Shown: one piece after another, positions 47,384 to 60,500 of the stretch | Numbering within the stretch: the stretch's first letter is position 1 | Layout of the letters: each line of letters begins with the position of its first letter | From: Gorsachius magnificus | Lineage: Eukaryota > Chordata > Aves > Pelecaniformes > Ardeidae | Reading direction: 5' to 3' | Assembly: GCA_034008185.1 (NCBI GenBank) | Contig: CM067084.1 | Span: forward strand, 59,410,599 to 59,474,598 | DNA length: 64,000 nt | Notes under the pieces: model-generated | The model's database searches: none | What the model saw: only the letters and a program-made list of their open reading frames with translations | What the model was told of the DNA's origin: nothing | Program-made: the position numbers and the translations under genes

Positions 47384-50300
47384 ATGGTGAATGCTGACAC
47401 TCCACTCCCCTATATGATGTGCAGAAGTACTTTTATTGATCTGAAAAGGGCAAATATTAAGGCAACTTGTGTATTCCATGCAAACTCATAAGCTTTCTGT
47501 AAAAAAATCTACATGTACGGACCTGTAATAACACGAAATTCATGAACTTTGCTAAAATTCAGTTGTGCTGGCTGTCTCAATTTCTGTAGATTTTGGCTTA
47601 AAATTAGTGAAGAGATAACTAAATTTGTAACTTGGCTTTGCAGGTCTTGTCTCTGTTCTAAGAATTTAGAGCTACTATATTCATGTAAGCATATTAGACT
47701 AATTTCTTTACCTTCTACAATCTATCTAACTTTTGAAAATAAAACTCACACAGAAATTTTGAGACCAGTCAGCATTGCTCATCATCTTCATTGGTTTAAT
47801 GGTAAAATGATTATTGACTTCAATAGCAACACAGTTTGGTAATATACATCTTTCATCCCTTCTCTCTCTGCTTAACTTTATATCTTTTTAGGCAGGCATT
47901 TCTGTAAACAGTATGACTGTAAGATCTGTACCTCAAATTTAAATATATCTGCCATCTGACCTCATCTAAAAATATATTGCAAGTAAAAGAGCCTTCTGAT
48001 TCATAATTTAAGGGAGTCTTTAGAGGAAACTATTCAGTTTGTCTCTAAATGATCAGTGATAAGAAAGGACAGGTATTTTAGATTGCCACTGGCAATGAAA
48101 AATGCAATATAAAGCACTGCTATCTTAAAGGATTACATGTAAAAAGCTAAAATATCATAACCATTTTACTACTTAAATCTTCATGCAACTTCTGCAGGTA
48201 CTGTAAAAAAAATGAAGTCTTTCTTTTCAGGCGAGTCAGTCAAAATATAAATGATGAAAAACAACAGTACAAAACCGATGAAAAAAATGAAACACATGAC
48301 TTCAGTGAACAACTGTGGGTGATGAAAATAGTGTTCAAAAACATGCTAGTTGCTCCAAAAATTATTTTTTCCACTGCATTGAAATTTGTATAATGAATGT
48401 CTTCTAGTAGTGTAAGACACTAAAATTTTTATTTTCTACGTATTTACGTTAACCTTACTGAAGTAAAATTGACAAAAGCAGTGGAATATGTGGTTTATAC
48501 CTTGCTTCAAAGACCACTCAAACTTCAGTTTCAATAAGAAGGAACTGATCTTGAACCATGCCTTAGAACATGGTTCTGGTTTTAATGTAGACAGAATCAT
48601 TGCTTCAAATTTTGAAATGAAATTTTGGTATTTATAACTGAAATTTCTAGGGGAAGAGAAAGACAAAGGAAATACTCTGTCTAAATATTTTGTCCTATGT
48701 CTTTGTGGAATTAGCTGGTACTGAAGTAGTTAATGACAATTTAAAAGCTATCTAAAAGCCACTTTTAAACTCTTAGTGTTTTGACCTATAACTAGTCTCT
48801 AGTCTCCACCTAAATAGGTTATCTCTGAGGCAGGGAATTGCAAAGAAAGATAAAAATAAAAGCATATGTTAGTTCTAAAGGAACTTGAAGAATTCAGTAA
48901 GTCTTGCAGTTTTAGACCAGCAGAGGCCATTCTGGTTCTCCCGGGTCTAAAATGACAGAAGCTAGCTAGTTTGAAAAACAAACATATTTTTGTCTCCTTA
49001 TTTGAGTGTCTTTCTCAATTAATTGCCATTGGCTATATTTTCTTCAGTGATTTGTCAAGCCTCTCAACTCCATATGGAATCTAACATTTTAATTTAGTTT
49101 AAGTAAGTTTAATGAACTAACAAATTGTGGGTAAAGGCGTGATAATCTGAGTGGTTTGGGGTCCTGTTTTATTGCTTTTCTTAATCTGCTTAAAGCCCTG
49201 TTTGGTGATAACAGGCATTCTCCTCACTCTGAAAATATGGATCACCTAAGACCATTATTTCCATCAAGTGTGTTCACCTTAGTTTGAAAAAGATTTGTGC
49301 CGTTTTAAGCAACCTATAAATGCCTATTACCTTAAAGAGCGAGGAATCTTGGCATCTGTCTTAGCATTGGTCTTAGCGTCTGTCTCAACAGTTGAAAGTC
49401 AAAATTGTCATTTTAAACTGCTTCTCGGGTTATCACTTTTACTTCTGTGTGTCAGTACTGATACATTTTGAAAGCTTTGCTTATCAGCATTAACTTTGTA
49501 TGGTAGATTTGATGAATTGAAAACCTTCTTCAACAGCCAATTTTTACTTTTAAGTCCAAGTCATTTCAAAAGACTATGAAGGACTGCAATACAGTAATGC
49601 TACAGATACAAATTACAACCCATTACTCACTGGCCCTTGCAAAAGATTGACATCCACTAAAAGAGGTGTTCAGCCTTTGTTCACTTGCTTTTGGTTGCAA
49701 GCATTCACTTTTTCCTGATCCAATTCCACACAAAAAAACCTGAAACAAGATAAGAGTGCTGCCCCTAGAACATGTGGCAGATCTCATATCACAGGGGAAG
49801 GGGGACCACAGCCAATGTTAAGGGTAGACAGCTTCAAGATTGCAGAGTATATAGGGCAGTCTCTTATACAGCAGCCCTAGGGATTATGAATCTGGTCTTC
49901 TGCAGGGAATTTCTACTTAACTGCAGATTGCATCCCTGTTCTTCTGTTCCTTCACTTTTGTTTCTCTAAAATACCTCTGTGTTTTTCAGAAAGAACAGTG
50001 TCTGCAGGGAGGCAATTCCCCCATCAAAATGAAGCAAGCCTTCTATGGGCTGTTTACACATGAAAGGGGAAAAAAAAAGTAATGCGTCTTTACTCATAAT
50101 ACTAATGCGTTCTATATAAGTGCTTTATTCAGTGTGCTTCTGTGTCTTTGTACATTTGTGAATCTAATATTTTATAAATTAGTACATTTTTAACAGCTAA
50201 AAAAGTACTGGTTCATATCACTCCTGTTTCAGCACAACATTTGTGTCTATGGCTGTATCATGAAATGCTTTGAATGTACAAGTTTGTGCAATCTAGAAAC

Positions 50301-50508
50301 TAAAATGTCAAAAATCAGTGCTAAGAGATAATATAATGTTCTTATTTTTGTTTCAGCTACTTTTTTATCTGCTTCCTATTTGTACCAATTCAGCTGCAAT
50401 CTAAAGACTTAACAGAACTTTAGTTTTATATAATAATTTTCAGTATCCATCTGTAAGTATTTCCACTCAGAACATTAAATAGCTCCACAGATTGGTGCTA
50501 TTTTTCTA

Positions 50509-50525
50509 CACATACACACACACAG
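50509..50525 (+). repeat. Short (CA)n run
   Basis: CATACACACACACACAGG, about six CA units; minor simple repeat. Confidence 0.75.
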
Positions 50526-53500
50526 GCACATGCACGTAAACAGCTGCCATAGCTATCTATCCCTTAAAAAACCAGTCCCTACAAGTAATAGGAAAAAGAA
50601 TTCATAGACTTAAAATAAAGGTTTTATATTAGAGAAAGTCTTTTTTATGTCAACATTATGTCATTTCTATATAGTTTTTAAAACAGTGTTTTAGTGTCAC
50701 CTACTAATCTTAGCAAGATAAATTATTTGAATCAGATGACCATATTGTTCTTACAGAAGTTATGATTTCCTGTTTACGCTCTACCAAACAATTAAGTTTG
50801 GGGTTCACAGGCCACAATGTTAAATTCATATGCAGAACTGTTTACTTCAGAACACATTGCCAATAGGCTTATGCTTCTGTTGATAAAATTACAATGTTGT
50901 GCACAGCAGAAAGACAAGTTTAAGAGATATGACTGGGAGTATTGAATTTAGCTGATTGCTACATTCTCATTTCATAAGCAGCAGGAAATCTTTAATTTCC
51001 AGAAAGTATAAGAATTGTACTTAGATTTAAGGAGAAATATTCTGTGATGTTTTACATAAAATAAGTGGTGGCCTTTTTTTTCTTCCCCCTGCTAAAGGAA
51101 AAGTATTAAAACTTTAAGAGATTTACACATTTTAGTAGGGGACAAATCTTCTTTTGAAAACTGCTTGGAATAACTAAATCTTATGGTTTCATAAATCTGA
51201 AAAAACACAGTCTTAAAACATTTTTGGAAGGACGGGTCCATGCTAGATTCATGTCCAAACCCCTCTTTTTTTAAAAAAAAATCCGGTTCAGCATGAATTC
51301 TTCCAGTCCTGCCAGAGCTACTAAATCAGCCTTTGCCGCTATTTGCACAGGCTTTGGCTGTTGCTGTGACTGTGACATAGATCAGACCTCAAGACTCTTC
51401 ACGTGGAATGAAGGAGGTGCTCAGACACAGGCAGGAAAGAATCTGATGTTTATGAAAATCAATGTTTTCTCTGTGTGACTTGTTAAGTGAAGGGGGATGC
51501 CACCATTTTGTTGAATGTTGAACATGATTCCTCCTTCATCCTGTACCTTCTGTTACTGGCCACAGCAATACCTGCAGCATAGTCTGATTTCCTCCCCATT
51601 TAATATGAAGGGAGATAAACAAACAGCACTGTATCTAACAGTACTGTATCATTCCCATTTGGGATGGCTGGCAACAGGTCCAGAAATTCCCCGCAATTTA
51701 CCAGATGTTCAAGTAGTGCTTTCTTTCTGTGTCCTTTCAAAATTTTCCTGAGCAGTGGGGACATCATCTAGCTTCATGCTTCTGTTTTAAAGTTTATTGG
51801 CCACTTGGTTGTCAGAATTGTTGCTGTCACTTTACCTTGCGGATGTCATTGCAACCAGCCTTTGTGCCTTGTCTTCTTCTCAGCTTCTCTCATTGTAAAT
51901 ATCAACATCAAGACTGTCATGACAGAAAAAAAAAGAAATTGAATGAGTGTCTATATGCAGAAAAGATGCTCCTAATTCCAAAGGCTACTCTGAAGATCCA
52001 AAAGTAAATCCTATGTTAACAGTGTCAACATGAGCACTAGATGTTTTATTTTTCCAGGTAAAATTAGCATTCATAAGAGGGCAAAATAGAAAATGAGGCA
52101 ATGACATTAGCAAGGGTCAATTGTTATTTAGACTGTTCAGAATATGAAAAAAGAGGTGGAGCTGAAACAGTGCTGAAAGTGGGTTTGTATTCACAAAGAA
52201 ATAGGGTCTCAGTAGAATTAGTGATGCATTTTTTCCAAATGGAGGTGTTCAGAGTCTAACATTTCTGTTACTAAGACTCACAATAACTACAAAGGTATGT
52301 GCCATTGTATTCTAATCTGAACTGTTTGTGCTAAGTGTTAAGTTCTGGTCACTTAATAACAGAAGATTTTCTTCTATGACCATTTCTATTAGTCCATCAG
52401 ACAAGAGGTCCTGAAGGGAAGGCAAAGGTTGGAGTTCAGCTGACCAGAGTTCCTGGATGCCTGAATATGTTGGACTCCACTTCCACACTGGAAGACTCTG
52501 GGAGAAAAATGATCATAGATTTTGGGGTTTTTACTTTTTAATGACATTTTCACATGGACTAAGAAGATAAAACTTGAAATCGTTAAATTGGATATTACTG
52601 ATGTTTTTTTCCTAATATGCCTTAAGTATTAGAAATCCACAGCTTTCTGTAAAATGAACTAACAGCTTAAGCAGTTGTTTTGATGAATTTGCTCTAGAAA
52701 AAAACAAATAAACAACAAAAAAAATCCCAACAGCAATCAACAACCAAAAATAATTAAGCACGCAAAGGAATAGACAGCAGGGTCTTGGCAATGTTATTCT
52801 CCTGTTGTTTGTCCTGCCAAATAAATTCAGGCTTGAGGGGGTTTGGATTCGTATCAAATATTTGGAAACAATCCTGTCCATTTCCTCACTGCATCTGATT
52901 TTCCACATGTTACCAAATAGGGCATAAAATCTGAGAATTCCTCTCTCACAGTGAGATTTGTTAGGGCTTGCAAATTAGAAATGGTGAGAACATGAATGAT
53001 TTAGTTGCTTCTGAAAGCAATATTGCCTAAATCAAAAAGAATATTTAAATATACCTAGCAAAATGAGTTTCATTTAAAAAGGTTTAATGTAAGTAATCAG
53101 TTTTTGGAAAAAGTGTGGAGATCTTGCTACTAAAATGCAGAACTGATAATATGCATTTCTGTATAGAAACTCATAAAGGTCATACCCACAATAGCAAGGT
53201 TACCAAATAGACCTTTTGAGCTGTCTCCCACAAGTGGTGTAGTTCTGAAATATTAGAATTCTGCTTTTATCTGCTATTCCCTTAATATCAAAATGTTATA
53301 TATCTCTCTCTAATAAACAAAATGTTTTTTATATTTATATAAAATAAACAAATAAATGGTCAAATGGAGGCTAATACAGAATTTGTCAGTCTTCTGGCTA
53401 AACAAGATGAGTTGTCTAGGAGTTATTACTGATCTATTTTCATTGACATTTTGGTTAAGTAATGTCAAAGGCACTAAACACATGGGGAAGGCACTCGTTT

Positions 53501-54558
53501 TTATTACTTTTCTAAAACCAAATAAAATACTATTTCAGGTGAGAATAAAATGCTGGAGATTAAATTAATTTCTTACTTCTGTTCTTCCCTAGACAAAAGG
53601 GATAGAATGTCATCCATGCTTACATACTTCAATATATGAAGTTTTGTGTTAATACAACTCCAAACATGGCTGTCCAGCTGAGATTCTGGAAGCTTATCCA
53701 AATGTAATATTTGTTGCTGACTCCAGACAATTATATTCAGTATTTAATGACAAGTCAAAGCTGTATAATTGCTGGGTCATTAAATTATTTTTAAAGTGTT
53801 ATGGTGCAAGATAATCAGTATCATGGAGCATGAAAACAAAAGATGAACAGAAGTTGTAGTTGCCAAAAGCAAATACAGAAAATGAAATCTCTGATGTGAA
53901 TAGCAGTATTGTCTGGTAACCTGGCAAAGAAGTAAATAGCTTTCCATTTCTGTGAAGATGGCAAGATGAAGAATAGCTGCTGTTTGAGTCAATAAAGATT
54001 TTCAATTAAAGGAAGGGCTTCACACATTAAAATGTATTCCTGGAAAGCAGGATATGAAATATCAAACAATTATAGCAGAGATCAGGTTTTTTTACATGGT
54101 ATGTGACTCAGCTATTAGTACCAGAAATGATTATAAGTTCCTTGTTAGACAGAAAGATTTAAGACTGATAAAAGGGTTTTGTTGCTGACAGGCAGATTTT
54201 TTTATTTAAAAATTAAAACATTTTAAAAACATTTTTTAATATGTAAGTTCAACTATTTATTTGTCATATTAACTTGCACTCCCAAAGAGTGGCTTAGAGA
54301 GCAATGGAATATGTAGAAAGTTGGAGAAGTGTAAGGTTCCACAGTTCCATGGCAGAGCTAAAATCCAGTTGTCCCTTTCAAAATTATTACTGTTCTATAC
54401 TGTCCACCAGCACTGAGGAGTTTGAGAAGGGCATCATCATGAGAGTATCCAGTTTGAGGGGTACCTAAATGTTTCTGTCTCTGCTGAAATGAGGCCTTGG
54501 TGATCTGTGTAAAATAAGAAAAAATAAGTAAATGAAGTAAAAGTAAGCGAAGAACCAC

Positions 54559-54578
54559 ATTTATTTATTTATTTATTT
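54559..54578 (+). repeat. (ATTT)5 simple repeat
   Basis: Five perfect ATTT units followed by TA. Confidence 0.9.
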
Positions 54579-54939
54579 TACAGAACAGTTCTCTGGTCAG
54601 GACATTCAGAATTAAGTTCCAATAGTTTCTTTATAGTCAATTACAATTTTGTAAATTCTGGCATATATATCGTGAGACTCAAGGCTATCGTAATAGAGAT
54701 AATTTAGAAGCTGTATGAATGGATCCCTTAAACCTTGTTATTTCTGTCTGTTTGCTTTCAAGACCTTTGCTTCCATTCTTGAAAGGACGAGAAACAAAAT
54801 CTTGCAACAGTGTTGTTTCCTTCAAAGCTTAGGCAGAGTCAGAAAACACCACATGATTTTAAGCGAGCTAAGAAACTAGAATAGATTCACTTCATCTCCT
54901 TGCTGTTAGCTTTTGATTTAAGATTGCTTTATCTTGCCA

Positions 54940-55090
54940 GAAGTGTAAAAGGCAAATGAATAATGATGGATGGGCTATGATGTCATAGAGAACTAATGGG
55001 AATTCAGCTGCAAAGTTTAATTAATATGGCACATAAACAGTTTTACCTGTCACTGAAGTTCTGACCTTGCAGTTTCAGGTATAGGCAGAT
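54940..55090. other. Candidate conserved noncoding block (speculative)
   Basis: Non-repetitive sequence with TAAT-type homeodomain cores, a TGATGGATGG word and an AATTAAT core, within the repeat-poor stretch. The texture resembles conserved noncoding DNA, but there is no direct evidence of constraint. Confidence 0.15.
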
Positions 55091-57319
55091 AACTTAAGAA
55101 ACAGCAACACACAATCCAGGAGTAAGGATATTTGTATCCTTGGCATGTGACAGAACAGCTATAAGTGTAATTGAAATATATGATGCATTTGGCATTGATG
55201 CAGATACCTAATTTTGATGGTGTAGGAGAATGACCGATGTGACATTTTGCTCATTTTCCTCAGCTGGAGCTTGTACAATTTCTCAAGAGTAAATGACCTT
55301 ACAGTATTATATAATACAGTCTTGACCCTGACTGTTATGGCAGCTCAGAGTGTGAACATGCAGTCAGCAAAACAGCCCTACTAAAAGTTAGCTATAATTT
55401 ACAGCGGGCCAAAATCAACTAGAATTTTCAATGATAATGTCTAATGGCCATGACATCCTACCTTGGTGCTCCCTCTGCTGCTTCTCACTGTTTTTGTTCC
55501 TTCTTCCTCCCTGTCTCCAATGTTTTCTGCCCTTTCTTAAATATGTTATCATTATGCCAGCACCTTGCCACGTATTCTCAACACACTATTTGAGATAAGT
55601 AAGAATACAATTAAATGCACAAAAGGTCTGTGCATATTACTGCCCAAGGTGTGATCCAGTAAGCGTTCTCAGAGGACACCTACCTTATTAAGACTGAAAG
55701 AAGGTATTGGGGAAAGGTGGTGAAAATTCCTCTTACATAAATGTAGTATTCACCCTTGAGAAACAGTAATGCAGGACAGAAAAGTCTTGAAATTAATTTA
55801 TTTCTTTCAATTAAATCTACATAAATTCTTACTTTCTGTAATACAGCAGAGTTCCTTAACTGAAAGCCTATGCCATATTACAGGTCAGCAGATTTCAGTC
55901 TGACCCACTGAAGGTGAAATTTTAACATAACACTTTCCTCCAGTATTCCTTTTGACTATATCTGTTTTAGCTCCACAAGGCAGACTTGCTGTTTAGTTTT
56001 TCCATTCACTGTGCTTTAGTGAGTCTAGAATTAGAACTTTGGCTTCTTTGGATAACTTAAAAATCTGATGTAAAAATGAATGAATATCTTAAAAATAGGC
56101 ATCAAGAGGATAGAATAGAAGGCCGCTTTGTGACACCAGTACATTACTTTTTTGCTTAGCAACAACCTAAATGACTGTGGCTTCTTTAAGAAGGATTTTT
56201 ATTGTAAAACAAGAGTTCCATGGGCTCCTTTTAAATTCTGTTCTGAAAATCATTAATTTAGTCAGTTATCTTATTTAAAATAAAAAGATATGGTCAACTG
56301 ACTTTAAAAATCCGAATTTTCCAGGTGTTACAGTCAAATATATATTTTTGCATGACCTTTTACTGTTTATCAGAACAACTAATAACATAAGGTGAGAAGA
56401 GTAGCAAAGACCATCAGTCACTGTTATCCTCTGTCAGAGTACGTGCTCTGGAGTGATGGAGTACACAATACAGAACTATTCTTTTTTTTGTCTCCTGATC
56501 TTTAGTGTCCGTAACAAACTTCTTCCAGGGTGTATTTTTTAGTTGACCTTTCTGGAAGCTGTGCTTTCATTGAGAGGCTTAATATTGCACAAAGACAGCT
56601 GCGGCCCTTAACTGACCACTTGACAACAGTTGCTGACAAAAATGTGATTTCCTTTAGCTAGCAAGTATTTTTACCTACTGCCATACTTTCCCTTAACATA
56701 TTCCCAATATTTGGGCAAGGATTCTTATTTTTCCCCCTATATTTATAATATAAAACAAATGCAGAATCACTTGAAACATTTGACAGGACAGTGCTTATTC
56801 TTACCACTGGCAAGGTGGCTTTCAGAAAAAAATGTGTAATTTTGCAGTTAATTTTCTGTGTTAAGTATCTTCTCTGTAGAATCATATCTATCTGTCTATT
56901 GGCATATTTCAATATGTTATAAATAAAAGAAACTGATAATATTTTGGTTACTCAAATTTGTTGGCCTTCTACAACCTAGATACAATTACCTTTCCCATTT
57001 CCATTAATTTCAAATGTAAACTGAAGTAAGTATCTAGACACATTTTTTTTTATTTTGACCTTCATGCTCTTTTTTGGTGATCATGAATCACTTCCAAGGA
57101 AGTTAGATGTGGTTCTGAGTGCTGTTTCTTTCCCTTAACCTGTAACATGGATGTTACTTAAATCAAGATAACTTTTACAACAAAACTAATAATCCACAGC
57201 AATTTTTGTAACAAAAGCAATCTAATAAGTGGGAAGAACATTATATGGAAAAATTGTTTTTTCATTTGGTAAAAACAGGAATATATGGATCTTTATTGTG
57301 AAAATACAAAGAATAAATT

Positions 57320-57548
57320 CTGAACATGCTCCAGTGCTTCAATGTCTGGGGCCCAAAACTGAAGCCAGTATTCGAGGTGCAGCCTCACCAGTGTGGAGTA
57401 CAGGGGCACGATCATTTCCCTGCTCCTGCTGGCCACACTCTCTCTGATACAAGCCGGGATGTTCTTGTCTGCCTTGGCCACCTGGGCACACTGCTGGCTC
57501 ATATTCAGCTGTGTGTTGACCAACACTCCTAGGTCTTTTTCCTTTTTT
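57320..57548 (-). mobile_element. CR1 LINE internal fragment
   Basis: The minus strand (57526 down to 57293) keeps a 77-codon frame with CR1 ORF2 residues [34 protein letters not shown] and [19 protein letters not shown]. It lacks both the upstream RT domain and the 3' untranslated end, so it is an internal fragment. Because CR1 reverse transcription starts at the 3' end, the missing 3' end implies a later deletion or rearrangement. Confidence 0.9.
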
Positions 57549-60500
57549 ATGTGCTGGGTTGGATCAAGACTATTCCAGGTTCACTGTACTTTCTGGAATG
57601 TTGTTATCTCAGAAAAGGTTTCTCATTCTTACGGCCTTGTGTAATCACTTATTTCCTTTTTCTTTTAATTTCTTAATACAAAACACCAAATTAATGTCTA
57701 TTCCTTAAAGCACATGCATTCTAATGTGTTTTAATGTGCCTACAGAGCTAGCTTGTGAACTGCTAGAACCACCGGAAACACACATTTTAGGATGTGTTTT
57801 GCTGAGGAAATAGTGACTGCCAGGGAATAAGACACTTCTTGCTTTTGCTGTTATGCTTTTCATAATCTTCTCTTTCTCATCAGTAAACTGTCCAGCTGCC
57901 TAAATACATATGCCTAATATCTTTTGATGTATCCAAGGGTGGTGCAGACATCCACTTAAACTTGACAGATATGACACAGGCTACAGATTTTTTTCAGACC
58001 AGCAAATGGTGCCAGGTAAAATAGGATAGTAGCAATTACTGCCAAATACAAACAAGTAGCAAATACTTATATTTGGGCAATCAAATCAAACTGAAAATGC
58101 AATTCTAAGTTCAAACTTGAGTTTGTTGAAGGGTAAGAGGTGGGGACATGAGAAGAGAGTGGGAAGGAAGAACAAAAAGGAACACAAACACTGGACTTCT
58201 AAACCTTTTGTCTCCATCTTTAGAGCGCTTACTTATTTACTTGTTCCACTGTACCTAATCTTGCTTCAGTGGTGAAGTACTTCACAGCAAACATTATTTA
58301 AAATGGTAACTGAAAGACAAAAGCCTCTGCTCCCACAAAACTACTCTAACCATTGGGGTACACAGAAGCTTGCTCATGTTCTAACTTTTTCATATATTTG
58401 TAAGAAAGATATATTTATTCTGTTGAAGGGGGAGCATCTTTCAACAAGAGTGTGAAGACATAAGTGATGGAAGTAGAAGGCAGAAGCTCAGAATGTCACA
58501 TCACTGAAATGCTCTAGATGTATTGAAGCTGCTTTAGCAGCAGTTACCTAGGCAGCCTTAATACCAAATATTGGCAGCAAAAAGAATCAGGCGTCTCATG
58601 GATTTTTAGTATTTTTTGTATTAATGGATTTAGTATTCAGTATTTTTATAATTTAGTCATGCAAAAGACAAAGTTTATGTCATTTAACTCAGCAAGATTT
58701 TTCAACATCAAACAAATTTCTGATGTCGTTAAAAAATTAAAAATATAAATCTTCAAATGAGATAGTAAAATCAGCATAGAATTTCAGACACATTTACATC
58801 TTTTTCCTTATTACAAAACAGTTGTTATCAACTGACTTGTTAAATGTCTTCAGCCATTTGGAATATGTGACCTGCTCTTCTTAGTGTACTACCTCTGGCA
58901 TAAGTATAAGTATCATTTCCATTACATTTTACCTACAATAAAAACTTTTCTCAGTCCTGTTTTGTGAAGTTATTTTATATTCATAGTTCTGTTATATTTT
59001 CCTCTCAGTCTTCCCATTTCCTACTGCATTGCATACTTACACATTCCTTGTTTTCTCTGACTCCCTCAGGAAATACCTTGGGTTTCTTTTTGTTGTGTTT
59101 TTCTTGGAACAGCAAGCCTGCTAGGCAAATGGAAGAAAACTTCAGAGCTGTAATTTTTGTAATGGCTGTTTGCTTGAGCTTGCTATAGCACAAACAGCTT
59201 ACTCTAATTGTACAGAGTAAAGCACTGGGAAAAGGCTACTCTGGTTCTTGGATTTTATATCAGCTTCAGTGTTTTAATTCAATGAAAGTAGTTAATTGAT
59301 GCACAAATAGCTTGACAAGGTAGAGGCAGCACTATTTGCAGAGTCTGAGACAGACCTGAAGTACGATTTCTCTAACTTCTGCATCTAATGTGAACTTGAT
59401 TATAAACCTGGATCTGCTGTGACAGAATACAGTCATCATTTTCTTCTAGTGTTCCATAATTTGGTTTCCGTCTTCATTGTTTTGGTTTGTGTCTTCTTGA
59501 GGCCTTCCCAGAAGTGCAAGTCTCTAAATTACAGTCCCAGTCTTGACATTGTGATGCATGTTAGCAGAAACTTCTGCTTGCGTGGTGGCAGGCTTAAGTC
59601 AACAGAGGTCTGTAATAGTTTGGAGATACTCCTACATGAACTGCTTTATGGTATTAGCAGCCAAAGTCTAAGCAAATGCTTAAACTTATTTGAGAAAAAA
59701 TGGGTTTACATCATGCCAGACATTTCTGTCCTAATTCTTCTACTGTTATTTGCCTTATCTTTGCTCTTTCTCTTTAAATGACATGGTCACTAACTTAGTT
59801 ATCTTTTTCATCTGCTATTTTTTTAGGACTCCTGTAATCCTCACCCTAGCTGTCTGTATATGTCTCTAATTATCATGCAATTGAATCCATTCTTCAATGC
59901 AGTTTATCTGACACTTTTTAAATTAAATTATGAACTAGCAGCTGGAGAACTGAACAAATACTAGTACAGTAAGTATTCTTCCACTATTCTATCAGAACTG
60001 AAAAACATCATTATTGTGCTCTAGTAGGAAAACTACTTGCTCAAACATTACCTGAATCAGGATGTTCCAGCTCATTGAATCTAAACTTATTCTATGCTCG
60101 AGTGAACTAAGTCTAGTGCATAATTATGCAGGCATGTATAAGCCTAAGTGAGGCCTATTCCACCTTCCGCACATTACAATTTTATATTCATTCCTTTTTC
60201 ATGGCTATTTAAAATAATAATTTAAAAAATAATAGCTTTGATAATGCTTAACTTGGTTATTTTCCCATAATACCAGCTCCTCTTTTTTAGCAGAAAAAAA
60301 GACTTAGGATCTCTTGTATAATGTTTAGCGCTGAGGCTCTCTGAAGAATCCTGACTGGCTGGTACTCGTCAGGGAAGCTTCTTTGGCAGTACTACATTAA
60401 ATTCATTATACAGGAAAACCAAAATGTTACTATTTTGGAATGCTGACATTGATTACAGAAAAAATATACTCATTTACAAGTATTATTTATCATTATGATT

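Larger units (their letters stand above)
42717..57319. other. Long repeat-poor AT-rich stretch, no gene seen
   Basis: About 14.6 kb without a recognisable CR1 tail or LTR. Frames are all 98 codons or fewer and chance-like on both strands. Local items are listed separately: a possible ancient repeat at 46.27 kb, a G/T-rich tract at 46.63 kb, an inverted repeat at 47.3 kb, a short (CA)n run at 50.51 kb, and an (ATTT)5 run at 54.56 kb. Unrecognised exons or conserved noncoding elements remain possible. Confidence 0.5.

Noticed and set aside
59419..59781. 120-codon plus frame with a hydrophobic C-terminus
   Set aside because: Hydrophobic strings are expected from T-rich noncoding DNA; no family or neighbouring exon recognised.
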